64,000 nt of DNA. It comes from Roseovarius sp. M141 (GTDB lineage Bacteria > Pseudomonadota > Alphaproteobacteria > Rhodobacterales > Rhodobacteraceae). The DNA is taken from assembly GCF_024355225.1 (NCBI RefSeq), contig NZ_VCNH01000008.1:1488001-1552000 (forward strand). The letters are read 5' to 3'. Below, one piece after another: positions 9,715-18,005 of this stretch. Positions within the stretch are counted from its first letter, which is position 1, and every line of letters begins with the position of its first letter. The translations under genes and the position numbers were made by a program. The notes beneath the pieces are model-generated. The model saw nothing but the letters and a program-made list of their open reading frames with translations, made no database searches and had not been told where the DNA came from.

Positions 9715-9850
9715 ATGCCCAACCGGCTGACAACTCGACATTGGCGTGCGCCTTCGGGGTTCATATAGGCCATGAACCTCTGGCGTCACCATGCTCGCCC
9801 TCCGGCAGAGCTTTCATCCCGGCCACGGTGAATGCGTTCAGTTTTGCCAT
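9715..9850 (-). pseudogene. DUF4102-type integrase N-terminal scrap
   Basis: The reverse strand begins ATG with GGGGAG upstream and reads MAKLNAFTVAGMKALPEGEH, then after a one-base shift FMAYMNPEGARQCRVVSR. This matches the arm-binding N-terminus (DUF4102) of phage-type tyrosine recombinases (MxKLTAxxVKxLKxPGxHxDG..GLMLYVxPxGAR). The catalytic domain is absent. It suggests an integrative element once ended here. Confidence 0.45.
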
Positions 9851-9943
9851 TGATATATCTCCCCTATTATCTACCGAGGTTTTTTCAGGACCGATGAAAG
9901 CTGGGGGCTGGACGGCCGGCGTGGCGCTGATACTGTGGCGCGC

Positions 9944-10828
9944 ATGAAAATAGCAACCGCCGCATATCCGCTTGATCCGCTGCCCGATTGGGCGGCCTAC
10001 AAGGCCAAACTGACCGACTGGGTGCAAGACGCCGCCGGGCAGGGGGCCGAGTTGTTGGTGTTTCCCGAATACGCCGCGCTGGAGCTGTCGATGTTGGCCG
10101 GGCCAGACGCCGCAGGCGATCTGGAGCGGTGCCTGCACGTCGTTTCGGATCTGACAAGTGATGTCGATGATCTGCACGCGGATTTGGCGGCTAAATATGG
10201 TGTGCATATCCTGGCCGCCTCTGCACCGGTGTTTGACGAGGCGTATGGTCCGCGCCCCGTCAACCGCGCGCGCCTGTTCGCGCCGGGCGGCGGGCGCGGT
10301 GCGCAGGACAAGCAGATCATGACCCGGTTCGAGCGCACGCCATGGGATGTCGCACCGGGCGGCAAATTGCAGATCTTCGACACGTCACTGGGCAAGATCG
10401 CGATCCTGATCTGTTACGACAGCGAATTTCCACTGCTGGCGCGGGCGGTCAGCGATGCCGATCTGCTGCTGGTCCCGTCCTGCACCGAGGCGCTGGCCGG
10501 GTACAGCCGGGTACGAATCGGCGCCATGGCCCGCGCGCTGGAGGCGCAGTGCGTCAGCGTCATGTCCTCTATCGTGGGGCCTGCACCGTGGTCGCCCGCC
10601 GTGGATGAAAACGTTGGTATGGGCGGCATTTTTGGCCCCCCGGACGTAGGATTTCCCCCAACCGGGGTGATTGCCGAGGGCGTTCTGGATCAGCCCGGCT
10701 GGACCATTGGCGAGGTCGATCTGGCCAAGGTTGCCCATGTTCGGGCCGATGGCGGTGTGCTGAACCGCAGCCATTGGGGCGATCAGACAGGCCGCGACGC
10801 CGCGCCAGCCGTCACATCACTGCGCTAG
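9944..10828 (+). CDS. carbon-nitrogen hydrolase (nitrilase superfamily)
   Basis: Cytosolic amidase/nitrilase-fold enzyme of 294 residues. The Glu-Lys-Cys triad is visible: Glu42 in FPEYAALE, Lys123 in QDKQIMTRFE and Cys157 in ICYDSEFP. Substrate class cannot be decided; the sequence is closer to the omega-amidase/N-carbamoyl hydrolase side than to plant-type nitrilases. ATG 9944 begins the first conserved strand (MKIATAAY); a GTG at 9935 is possible. It lies upstream of infA. Confidence 0.85.
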   Translation: MKIATAAYPLDPLPDWAAYKAKLTDWVQDAAGQGAELLVFPEYAALELSMLAGPDAAGDLERCLHVVSDLTSDVDDLHADLAAKYGVHILAASAPVFDEAYGPRPVNRARLFAPGGGRGAQDKQIMTRFERTPWDVAPGGKLQIFDTSLGKIAILICYDSEFPLLARAVSDADLLLVPSCTEALAGYSRVRIGAMARALEAQCVSVMSSIVGPAPWSPAVDENVGMGGIFGPPDVGFPPTGVIAEGVLDQPGWTIGEVDLAKVAHVRADGGVLNRSHWGDQTGRDAAPAVTSLR

Positions 10829-10939
10829 ATATTGCTGCGTCGCGGCATCGCGCGCTTTAGCCCTTGAAAAAAGCGGGGAAAGGCGCCATTTAAGGCGCTG
10901 TTCCGCGACGGCGCGGAAATTGTTTTTACAGGAGACCCC

Positions 10940-11158
10940 ATGGCCAAGGAAGATACGCTCGAATTTCCCGGTGTCGTCAAGGAACTCCTGCCGAATGCGA
11001 CATTCAGGGTCGAGCTGGAAAACGGCCATGAGATCATTGCGCATACGGCAGGTAAAATGCGCAAGAACCGCATTCGTGTTTTGGCCGGCGACAAGGTGCA
11101 GGTCGAAATGACCCCCTACGATCTGACCAAGGGTCGGATCAACTATCGGTTTAAATAA
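10940..11158 (+). CDS. infA: translation initiation factor IF-1
   Basis: 72-residue OB-fold protein that binds the 30S A site during initiation. [20 protein letters not shown], the [13 protein letters not shown] core and the C-terminal [15 protein letters not shown] are diagnostic. ATG is preceded by AGGAG. A hairpin begins two bases after the stop. It heads the infA-maf-RNase E/G-like-yacG run known from Rhodobacteraceae. Confidence 0.98.
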   Translation: MAKEDTLEFPGVVKELLPNATFRVELENGHEIIAHTAGKMRKNRIRVLAGDKVQVEMTPYDLTKGRINYRFK

Positions 11159-11179
11159 CGGCGAAGCGACGCTTCGCCG
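11159..11179 (+). terminator. hairpin after infA
   Basis: Perfect 9-bp inverted repeat CGGCGAAGC/GCTTCGCCG with loop GAC directly behind the infA stop. No T-run follows, so termination may be partial and allow readthrough into maf. Confidence 0.55.
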
Positions 11180-11244
11180 CGTGCGGGAAAGTGTTTTGCC
11201 ACAGGCGGAACGCAGCGCACCCCGTATGACAACTGGGTGCCTTC

Positions 11245-11838
11245 ATGATGCTTTCCCCTGACCATCCCCCCAAACTTATCCTAGGATCCGGCAGTCCGCG
11301 TCGGCGCGAGCTGTTGGCGCAGATCGGCGTCGTGCCGGGCGATATCCGCCCGCCGGACATTGACGAGACCCCGCAAAAGACCGAGCTGCCGCGCCCCTAC
11401 TGCATTCGCATGGCGCGGGAAAAGGCGTGGGCGGTGCAGGCGGATGCAGGCGACATCGTTCTGGCGGCAGATACGACCGTCGCGCTGGGGCGCCGCATCC
11501 TTGGCAAGCCCGAGGACGAGGCCGAGGCGGTGGCATTCCTGCGCGCTATGTCGGGGCGCCGTCACAGCGTGATCACCGCCGTGGCGCTGCGCCGGGGCGA
11601 CACGTTTTGGCAGCGCGATGTTTTGACCAAGGTGAAAATGAAACGTCTGTCCGACGCTGAAATCACGGCCTACCTCGCCACTGGTGACTGGCGGGGCAAG
11701 GCCGGCGGGTATGGTATTCAGGGACCGGCAGGCGCGCTGATCCCATGGATATCGGGATCGTTTACCGCTGTTGTCGGCTTGCCGCTGGCCGAAACGGCAA
11801 CGCTATTGAACGCCGCAGGCTGGAGGGCGCAGGCATGA
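11245..11838 (+). CDS. maf: Maf-family nucleoside triphosphate pyrophosphatase
   Basis: House-cleaning enzyme that hydrolyses non-canonical or modified NTPs and has been linked to septum arrest. 197 residues show the N-terminal [11 protein letters not shown] signature, AADTTVAL with the metal-binding Asp, [11 protein letters not shown], and [19 protein letters not shown] near the end. Two adjacent ATG codons compete for the start. The stop overlaps the next gene (ATGA), which implies coupled translation with the RNase E/G-like protein. Confidence 0.94.
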   Translation: MMLSPDHPPKLILGSGSPRRRELLAQIGVVPGDIRPPDIDETPQKTELPRPYCIRMAREKAWAVQADAGDIVLAADTTVALGRRILGKPEDEAEAVAFLRAMSGRRHSVITAVALRRGDTFWQRDVLTKVKMKRLSDAEITAYLATGDWRGKAGGYGIQGPAGALIPWISGSFTAVVGLPLAETATLLNAAGWRAQA

Positions 11839-12863
11839 GCCGTGAAACAATCGTTCTGGATCAACTGAACGGGCAGGAGGCTGCCGCGCGTTTGGTCGCT
11901 GGCCGTCTGGAGGATGTGCTGATCGACGGTGGCGGTCCGCGCGCCGGCGCGATCTACCGCGCCATCGCCGATCGTCCCATCAAGGGGCAGGGGGGGATGT
12001 TCCTGCGCACGCCTGATGGCCCGGCCTTCCTGCGGCAGGTGCGTGGCCTGTCGCCGGGGCAGGTGTTGTTGGTGCAGGTGACCGGCCAGGCCGAGCCGGG
12101 CAAGGCCCTGCCGGTGACGCAAAAACTGCTGTTCAAATCGCGCTACGCCATCGTGACGCCGGGCGCGCCGGGGCTGAATATCAGCCGCGCCATCCGCGAT
12201 GATGCGCGGCGCGATGCCCTGATGCAGATCGCCCATACCGAGATGGACGAGGTTGATCAAAGCGTCCTGGGCCTGATCCTGCGGTCTTCCTGCGAAGAGG
12301 CGGATGACACCGCCATCGCCGAGGATATCCGCGCCATGGCCGATCTGGCGGCCGCGGTGTTGGAGGATTCCGACGGGGACGCCGAGACCCTGACCGAGGG
12401 CGACAGCCCGCACCAGTTGGCCTGGCGGGAATGGACGGCGCCAGCGGATGTCGTGACCGATCCCGATGGTTTCGAAGCCGAGGGCGTGCTGGATCAGATC
12501 GCATTGCTTGAGACCGCCCATGTGCCGCTGTCCGGCGGTGCCTCGATGTATGTCGAGCCGACCCGCGCGCTGATCGCGGTCGACGTGAACACCGGCGCCG
12601 ATACCAGCCCTGCCGCGGGTCACAAGGCCAATATCGCCGCCGCGCGCGAGCTGCCCCGCCAGCTGCGGCTGCGGGGCTTGGGCGGTCAAATCGTGCTGGA
12701 TCTCGCCCCGATGGCGAAAAAGGACCGCCGCCAGTTCGAAGACGCGCTGCGCGCCGCATTCCGCGCCGACACGACCGAAACCGCGCTGGTCGGTTGGACG
12801 CCGCTGGGCCATTTCGAGCTGCAACGCAAGCGTGACCGCGCACCGCTGGAGATGCCAAAATGA
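11835..12863 (+). CDS. short ribonuclease E/G-like protein
   Basis: RNase E/G family protein of 342 residues, clearly shorter than RNase G (about 490). An S1-like segment ([11 protein letters not shown] ... [12 protein letters not shown]) is followed by the DNase I-like catalytic part, with the metal-binding Asp in LIAVDVNTG and a second acidic block in IVLDLAPM. The Cys pair that makes the zinc link in RNase E is not evident. It sits between maf and yacG with ATGA overlaps on both sides, the usual Rhodobacteraceae arrangement. Probably an accessory RNA-processing enzyme; whether it cleaves like RNase G is inferred. Confidence 0.85.
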   Translation: MSRETIVLDQLNGQEAAARLVAGRLEDVLIDGGGPRAGAIYRAIADRPIKGQGGMFLRTPDGPAFLRQVRGLSPGQVLLVQVTGQAEPGKALPVTQKLLFKSRYAIVTPGAPGLNISRAIRDDARRDALMQIAHTEMDEVDQSVLGLILRSSCEEADDTAIAEDIRAMADLAAAVLEDSDGDAETLTEGDSPHQLAWREWTAPADVVTDPDGFEAEGVLDQIALLETAHVPLSGGASMYVEPTRALIAVDVNTGADTSPAAGHKANIAAARELPRQLRLRGLGGQIVLDLAPMAKKDRRQFEDALRAAFRADTTETALVGWTPLGHFELQRKRDRAPLEMPK

Positions 12864-13042
12864 GCTGTCCGATCTGCGCCAAGGCCACGGACCCGGCACT
12901 TCGCCCGTTTTGCTCCAAACGCTGCGCCGACGTTGATTTGGCCCGCTGGCTGGGCGGCGGCTACGCTATCCCTTCGACCGATCCCGATGATATCGAGGAA
13001 GCGATCGAAGCCGCCGAAGTAGAACGTGCAAAACCACATTGA
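12860..13042 (+). CDS. yacG: DNA gyrase inhibitor, zinc-ribbon protein
   Basis: 60-residue zinc protein. Four Cys ligands are in place: Cys3, Cys6, Cys18 and Cys22 (CPIC ... FCSKRC), followed by DVDLARWLGGGYAIP, the YacG signature. Known YacG binds GyrB and inhibits gyrase. It overlaps the previous stop by ATGA and is the last gene before tRNA-Phe. Confidence 0.94.
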   Translation: MSCPICAKATDPALRPFCSKRCADVDLARWLGGGYAIPSTDPDDIEEAIEAAEVERAKPH

Positions 13043-13120
13043 AAATATTCGCTAAGCCTCTGGACAGCGCCGTAGGCCTCGCCTAGAAGGCCCTCACCCG
13101 AACGCTAATGCGTTCCCGGT

Positions 13121-13195
13121 GCCCGGGTAGCTCAGGGGTAGAGCAGTGGATTGAAAATCCTCGTGTCGGTGGTTCGATTCCGCCCCCGGGCACCA
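13121..13195 (+). tRNA. tRNA-Phe (GAA)
   Basis: 75 bases including an encoded CCA. The acceptor stem GCCCGGG/CCCGGGC is perfect, the D-loop reads AGCTCAGGGGTAGAGC, the anticodon loop TTGAAAA gives GAA, and the T-arm carries GGTTCGATTCC. Decayed IS and ligase fragments follow directly, so the gene may have served as an integration site. Confidence 0.97.
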
Positions 13196-13374
13196 TCATA
13201 AAATGCTGAAAATGTTCAATATGCCAAGGGCGGTGTTTCTGACTTGAAGAGAGGTGAGACTCTCATGCTGAGTGCGGTAACGCGTGAGAAGGGTCATGCC
13301 GAGCTGTCGATCCGATCCTGAGAACGGGTGGCGGTGTCAGCATCAGGAGTTTGGAAGCGCGCTGTCAGCGCAAG

Positions 13375-13640
13375 ATGCGGTCAAGGAACAGCCAGTCGGG
13401 CGTAGCTATTACCCAAGGTGAGCTTTGCGGCACTTTTGAGCTTTTTCAGCCCTTCCCTCTCGACCGGCACTGTGACAGGATCCCGCGCGCGGACCACGGC
13501 GATATAGCGGTCGCGCCGCGTTCGTTGCGCAGCCAATCGACGAAAATTCGCCCGTTTCGGCGCGCTTTCGACATTGAGGTAGTGAACCGCTTCGGCTCCT
13601 CGGCTTCCAGCACATGCGCGAACGTCTTGGCAAAGCCGGC
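13375..13640 (-). pseudogene. LigD polymerase-domain remnant
   Basis: The reverse strand reads FAHVLEAEEPKRFTTSMSKA, RRNGRIFVDWLRNERGATAI and SPWSAR, then in a shifted frame DPVTVPVEREGLKKLKSAAK. This is the end of the primase-polymerase domain of bacterial non-homologous end-joining ligase LigD ([31 protein letters not shown]). It is joined in frame to transposase sequence upstream, so an IS6 insertion truncated it. No ligase domain or ku gene is seen. Confidence 0.68.
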
Positions 13641-13689
13641 CGAAGGCATCGGCTCTGGCATGACAGTAGGAGATGGTGGAAAGTCGATA

Positions 13690-14115
13690 ACGGCGGGGCA
13701 GAAGATGATGCTGATCCGGTCGTGGGCAGCAAGGAACCTTTGCGCCTGCCTCGGCGATTTAGACCTTTCCATGATCTTTTGCCGTCGCCGCGTCGGCCGG
13801 TGTGACCCTTCGATCAGATTGTCGGGGCCTTTAGGCGCGCGTTGATCTGCGCCCGGCGCAAAATCGTGGACTGGCTTGAAATAGTTGCGGAGCTTGTCTG
13901 TGATCACAACGCGCGGGTGGCCAAATTGTGCGACAAGCCGCTTCAGGAAACGTCGCGCGGCTTTCGCATTTCGCAGTGGCTGAACGAGAATGTCGAGCAC
14001 AGGTCCGTCTGCGTCGACCGTCGGCCAAACGCTAGTATTTCACGCCATTGATCGGCACCACCACCTCGGCAAGATGCCACTTGCCTGCAGGTGTCGGCCG
14101 ATCCGCAAGCACAGC
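13690..14115 (-). pseudogene. IS6-family transposase remnant
   Basis: The reverse strand gives GKWHLAEVVVPINGVKY, a stop, then VLDILVQP-like and AKAARRFLKRLVAQFGHPRV, VITDKLRNY and ENSH-like IEGSHRPTRRRQKIMERSKS. These are the DDE blocks of IS6/IS26-type transposases (WHLDEVFV..., VLDILVQSRR..., VTDKLRSY, NSHQPTRQRER). A stop and a frameshift near 14000 inactivate it, and the 3' end runs into LigD sequence. Confidence 0.75.
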
Positions 14116-14117
14116 CG

Positions 14118-14330
14118 CTTCCTCCATCTCAACCGGCACAAATCCCATGCCATCCAGATTGGGCAACACCAGCTTGCCCTGCAGCGTCATGCGACGCCAA
14201 TCCGACACCGTGCTCCGTACCAGAACATAGCGCCCTGCCACCCCCCTTGGCCGTTTCACCCTCGATCAACGTCTCCGCCACAATCCCGGCCTTCAGATCC
14301 AATGGCCATTCCCGCTTGCCGTCTGATCGC
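14118..14330 (-). pseudogene. IS66 OrfA (TnpA) remnant
   Basis: The reverse strand reads KREWPLDLKAGIVAETLIEG and, after a frameshift near 14245, VAGRYVLVRSTVSDWRRM then QGKLVLP. This is the HTH region of the small IS66 OrfA (W...KARIVAETL.PGATV..VARRY....LS.WRR..RQGKLVLP). It abuts the IS6 remnant, making a three-layer mosaic behind tRNA-Phe. From 14330 to 14530 nothing recognisable is seen. Confidence 0.62.
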
Positions 14331-14533
14331 CGTCGTACACATGTGCGAAACCCGCTTGTAGCTCCCTTCAAGAAACTCCCTCAAATCAATGAAGAGCCTC
14401 AATCGCAGAACAAACCTCAGTGCGGAAGGATGGGGGCAATGCACCGCTTACCTTTTTTCCTGCAGGAACCGCGCTGCAAGTGTCGCTTTCGCCAGGGCGG
14501 CGGCAAACCGGTATCAGTTCACTCTAGGTCGGC

Positions 14534-16153
14534 TCAGATCGCATGCTCTCGCAGGAAATCTCCGGTTTGCTGGACGCATTCCACCCACGCGGGTTCATGA
14601 CCCAAGAGAATGTGGTTCTTGCTGTCGAGTTGCACGAATTCGGCGTCCGGGATGCCGATCGCAAGCTCGCGCCCCTGCTCCAGCGATATCCGGCGATCAT
14701 CGCGCGCGTGAAAGACGATTGTCGGCGCGTTCACCTTGGCCAGGCTTTCTCGCACGTCGATATGACCGAACGCCTCCTGAAACCGCACGGCGTTTTCCGG
14801 AGAGGTCGTCTGGCGCTGGAACTCATCGAACCATGCCAGGTCTTCCGGCTTTGAATCCGGCATGAAGGTTTGCGAGAATATGTGCCTGTAGGCGGGGTTC
14901 GACGTCCCCCAGCCATGACGGGTAAGCGTGAGGACGGCCTCGCGGCGCGTCTGTTCATCTTCACTGGCGCCGATGCGCCACCCGGTGGCATATCCGGCGA
15001 TCAGCACCAGGCAAGATACCCGTTCGGGGTGGCGCGCCGCGTATTCCACCGACACCGCGCATCCCTGGGACATGCCCAGCAGCGGGAACCGGTCCAGCCC
15101 CAGTGCATCGACCACGGTCTCAAGATCGCGCACGAACGCCTCGAGGCTGATATCATCCACGTCCCAATCCGACAGGCCGTTGCCACGTTCATCGTAGCGG
15201 ATCAACGTCCGGTGATTGGCCCAGGCTGAAAAGGTCGGTGCCCAGATCGGGCTGTTCCAGTCCAGCTCCAGATGGTTCAGCCAATTGGCCGCCTTGACCA
15301 GGGGCGGCCCCTCTCCGACCGTGGCATAGGCAAGGCGCACGCCGTCCGACGCCCGGCAAAAACCGATACTCTGCTTGCGCAGCATGCGGCGGGGCGGGCT
15401 TTCCTCAGGGCGTTCGACCGCGGGGTCGGTTTTCGGTGGTTCTGATGTCTCGTCCAACAGTGGGCCGGTGACAGGCAGCCCGGCCTTTTTCGCGGCTGCA
15501 TGAAAATCCGCTTCCCAATGGCGCGCTTCTTCCTGCCGCCCCGATTGGGCGAGCGCATTGACCAGTCCGCGCGCGGCTTCTTCCTCGAGCGGGGTTTCTT
15601 CTGTCCAACGCCGCGCCCATATCACGGTCTCGGCCTGCGTCAGTTCGGGATGAAGTGCCAGACGTCGCAGGACGTTGAGTTGCAGCAAGCGCGTGTCCTC
15701 ACGCTCGGCGGCCAGCCACAGTTGGAAACTTTCCGTGCCGGCCTGTTCCAGCCCTTCCAGAAGGGGCCGCTGCAACTGATCGGCCATATCGCGCAATTCG
15801 GGCGGGGGGATAAAGGGCGGATCGTCTATTAGACGCTCGCGTATTGCACGCAGATCGACGAGGGCATCGGTCGGTTCAAACGCTACCCGCTCTCGATCCG
15901 CGATGATGCGGGGGGTGGCGTCCTGATCGACGGCGTGGCGCAGCTTGCTCAGCGCCCAGCGCAGCGATCCGCGCGGATCGTCGGGCAAATCCCAGAACAT
16001 CTCGCACAGGCGTTCGCGGCGGGCGGGACGCGCCGTCGCGGCAAGGTAGCCCAGCACTGCGCGCGCCTTGCGTGATGCAGGCAGGGCAACTGTCGTGCCA
16101 CTGGCCACGACGGACAATTCACCCAAAAGGGCGATGTGGAGCGAATAACCCAT
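14534..16153 (-). CDS. SARP/BTAD regulator fused to alpha/beta hydrolase
   Basis: 539-residue protein with two halves. Residues 1-95 form an OmpR-like winged helix as in SARP regulators (ALLGELSVVASG, RERLCEMFWDLPDDPRGSLR, WALSKLRHAVD). Residues 100-225 are helical TPR-like BTAD. After a Pro/Glu-rich linker (232-258), residues 265-539 are an alpha/beta hydrolase with nucleophile Ser362 in GMSQGCAVS, acid Asp485/486 in HARDDRRIS and His514 in KNHILL. The triad is complete, so the domain could bind or hydrolyse the effector that controls DNA binding. It is divergent from the homocysteine methyltransferase gene, its probable target. Target and ligand are inferred. Confidence 0.85.
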   Translation of the reverse strand: MGYSLHIALLGELSVVASGTTVALPASRKARAVLGYLAATARPARRERLCEMFWDLPDDPRGSLRWALSKLRHAVDQDATPRIIADRERVAFEPTDALVDLRAIRERLIDDPPFIPPPELRDMADQLQRPLLEGLEQAGTESFQLWLAAEREDTRLLQLNVLRRLALHPELTQAETVIWARRWTEETPLEEEAARGLVNALAQSGRQEEARHWEADFHAAAKKAGLPVTGPLLDETSEPPKTDPAVERPEESPPRRMLRKQSIGFCRASDGVRLAYATVGEGPPLVKAANWLNHLELDWNSPIWAPTFSAWANHRTLIRYDERGNGLSDWDVDDISLEAFVRDLETVVDALGLDRFPLLGMSQGCAVSVEYAARHPERVSCLVLIAGYATGWRIGASEDEQTRREAVLTLTRHGWGTSNPAYRHIFSQTFMPDSKPEDLAWFDEFQRQTTSPENAVRFQEAFGHIDVRESLAKVNAPTIVFHARDDRRISLEQGRELAIGIPDAEFVQLDSKNHILLGHEPAWVECVQQTGDFLREHAI

Positions 16154-16182
16154 GAAAAGTACATTTTTCTCGGAAATACATC

Positions 16183-16202
16183 GGTAATTCTACCAAATTA
16201 CC
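16183..16202. promoter_or_regulatory. operator-like palindrome in divergent promoter
   Basis: GGTAATTCTACCAAATTACC has perfect 7-bp arms around CTACCA. It lies 30 bp before the start of the SARP-hydrolase gene (minus strand) and 74 bp before the methyltransferase gene (plus strand). It is a good candidate binding site for the fusion regulator; that link is inferred. Confidence 0.45.
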
Positions 16203-16275
16203 ACGGTCCGCACAACGCTGCCGCACACGGGCGGGCGCCACAAATGTCTCCAGTCACTCAGACAGGAGACAGAAG

Positions 16276-17220
16276 ATGACACATGCAAAGCGATCAGACC
16301 TGCCCCACCAGAGCGATCAGATGTTTCTGACGGATGCGGGGTTCGAGACTTCGATGCTGTTTCACAAGGGCTTCGACATGCCCTATTTCGCTTTCTTTCC
16401 GATGCTGCGGACGGTCGAGGGCCGCGCCGCGATGAAGGATTATTTCGCGCAGTTCATGGAAACGGCCCGGCAGAATGACGCGGGGTTCGTTCTGGATACC
16501 AACACTTGGAGGGCGAACCCCGACTGGGCCGGGCTGCTGGGCCATGATCGGCATGATCTGGCGGCGATCAATCGGGAGGCCGTCACCTTTGCAGACGAGC
16601 TGCGCCGCGAGTTCGGCGCAGACATGAATGTGCTGATCAATGGCGTGATCGGACCGCGCGGCGATGGTTATGACCCGTCCACGATCATGAGCGCCGACGA
16701 TGCCGAGGCCTACCACGGTTTCCAGATCGACGTCCTTGCAGACAGTGGGGCCGATATGGTGTCGGCGCTGACCATGACCAACACGTTCGAGGCGATCGGC
16801 ATCGCGCGGGCGGCAGGAAAAGCGGGCGTGCCGTGCGTGATCAGCTTCACGCTGGAAACGGATGGCCGGTTGCCCACGGGTGAAACGCTGGGCGATGCGA
16901 TAGGCGAAGTTGACGCGAACTGCGAGGTCAAACCTGCCTATTACATGATCAACTGTGCCCACCCGGATCACTTCCGCGGCATGCTTGAGCAAGGCGGCGC
17001 GTGGGCCAACCGCATCTGCGGCGTGCGGGCCAATGCCTCGCGGATGAGCCATGCGGAACTCGACCAATGCGAGGTTCTGGATGACGGCAATCCGCAGGAA
17101 CTGGGCCAGCAATACGCTGTGCTGGCGCAACTGTTGCCAAAGCTGAACGTCTTTGGCGGCTGCTGTGGCACGGACCATCGGCATGTGGCGCAGATCTGCG
17201 AGGCGGTGCATGCGGCCTGA
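16276..17220 (+). CDS. homocysteine S-methyltransferase family protein
   Basis: 314-residue TIM-barrel methyltransferase. The three zinc-ligand cysteines are visible: one in MINCAHP (near residue 226) and the pair in GGCCGTD (near 294-296). Start block FLTDAGFETSMLF fits the MmuM/BHMT family, which transfers methyl groups from S-methylmethionine, betaine or related donors to homocysteine. The donor cannot be read. ATG is preceded by AGGAGAC. It is divergent from the SARP-hydrolase fusion and followed by two small exported proteins. Confidence 0.85.
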   Translation: MTHAKRSDLPHQSDQMFLTDAGFETSMLFHKGFDMPYFAFFPMLRTVEGRAAMKDYFAQFMETARQNDAGFVLDTNTWRANPDWAGLLGHDRHDLAAINREAVTFADELRREFGADMNVLINGVIGPRGDGYDPSTIMSADDAEAYHGFQIDVLADSGADMVSALTMTNTFEAIGIARAAGKAGVPCVISFTLETDGRLPTGETLGDAIGEVDANCEVKPAYYMINCAHPDHFRGMLEQGGAWANRICGVRANASRMSHAELDQCEVLDDGNPQELGQQYAVLAQLLPKLNVFGGCCGTDHRHVAQICEAVHAA

Positions 17221-17353
17221 CCCGTCAGCGCGCTGAGCGACACTTACAACATTCAATTAGGAAAGGAGACCACCATGCTCGACAAGATCACGCAAAACTG
17301 GCGCCGACCCGTGCTGGCCATCCGCCTAACACGGATAAACCGTTTGGATGTTC

Positions 17354-17380
17354 TGACGGGCTGCTGTCCGCAGCCCGTCA
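17354..17380 (+). terminator. hairpin after methyltransferase unit
   Basis: Perfect 11-bp stem TGACGGGCTGC/GCAGCCCGTCA with loop TGTCC, in the gap before the small exported protein. No T-run follows. A short reading frame with a strong AAGGAGA site begins at 17275 and runs through it. Confidence 0.5.
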
Positions 17381-17419
17381 GATGCCTACCCCACATTGAA
17401 CATAAAGATTGGAAACACG

Positions 17420-17977
17420 ATGATAAAACAACTCCTCCTTGCAACTGCCCTCACCTCGGTCGCGGCCTGCGACGCCTATGCAGGCGAGGCGCTGACGCGC
17501 TTTGACGTGGCCGAAGACCACACGCGTTTTGTCTTTGCCGACAAGCCGGTCCATGAAAGCGGCATGCCCGCACACGGCAATCCTTTCGTAACACAAGGTT
17601 ACATCTATCCCGCGGGCACTCTGGCCGGAAACATCGACGGCGTTCTTGAGGACGGTAGCCCTGCTTTTCCCGACAAGGTGCTGGGCAGCTGGACCTGTGA
17701 CGGCTGGTTCGTCGGCGAAGGCGGTGATGCAAAATCTGGCGTTTGGCTGGTCAGCCGTCAGATCATGCAATTCGACACTGGTGATGTTATGATCACCCAA
17801 GGCACCGAACTGGCCGATGTCGGCGTCACCAACACCCGTCCGATCACCGGTGCAACGGGTGACTATGCCAGATTTGACGATGTGATGCAGCAGACATTGA
17901 TCGGCTTCACCTCGCATTTCGGGGTCAACGCGACCTTCGAGATACCGCAGGGCGACGCTCACTTCTACGCGAACTAA
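17420..17977 (+). CDS. exported allene-oxide-cyclase-barrel-like protein
   Basis: 185 residues. The N-terminus MIKQLLLATALTSVAACDAY is a signal peptide; VAAC could be a lipobox, or cleavage could follow AYA. The body (VTQGYIYPAGTL, GSWTCDGWFVGEG, QFDTGDVMITQGTE, TGATGDYARFDD) resembles the eight-stranded allene-oxide-cyclase/dirigent-like barrel, especially the late TGGTGxY block. Bacterial members have no settled function. ATG 17420 was preferred over an upstream TTG because it starts the signal peptide. The next gene follows after 28 bp. Confidence 0.65.
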   Translation: MIKQLLLATALTSVAACDAYAGEALTRFDVAEDHTRFVFADKPVHESGMPAHGNPFVTQGYIYPAGTLAGNIDGVLEDGSPAFPDKVLGSWTCDGWFVGEGGDAKSGVWLVSRQIMQFDTGDVMITQGTELADVGVTNTRPITGATGDYARFDDVMQQTLIGFTSHFGVNATFEIPQGDAHFYAN

Positions 17978-18005
17978 GCGCTCTAACCGAAAAAAGGAGA
18001 AGACG

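Noticed and set aside
9471..9947. A 158-codon plus-strand frame before the nitrilase
   Set aside because: It reads across the IS3 and integrase scraps on the other strand and has no ribosome site or family resemblance.
13121..14400. A second copy of the tRNA-Phe 3' end as an attachment site
   Set aside because: No direct repeat of the tRNA end was found by eye in the next several kilobases, so integration at this tRNA stays a suggestion.
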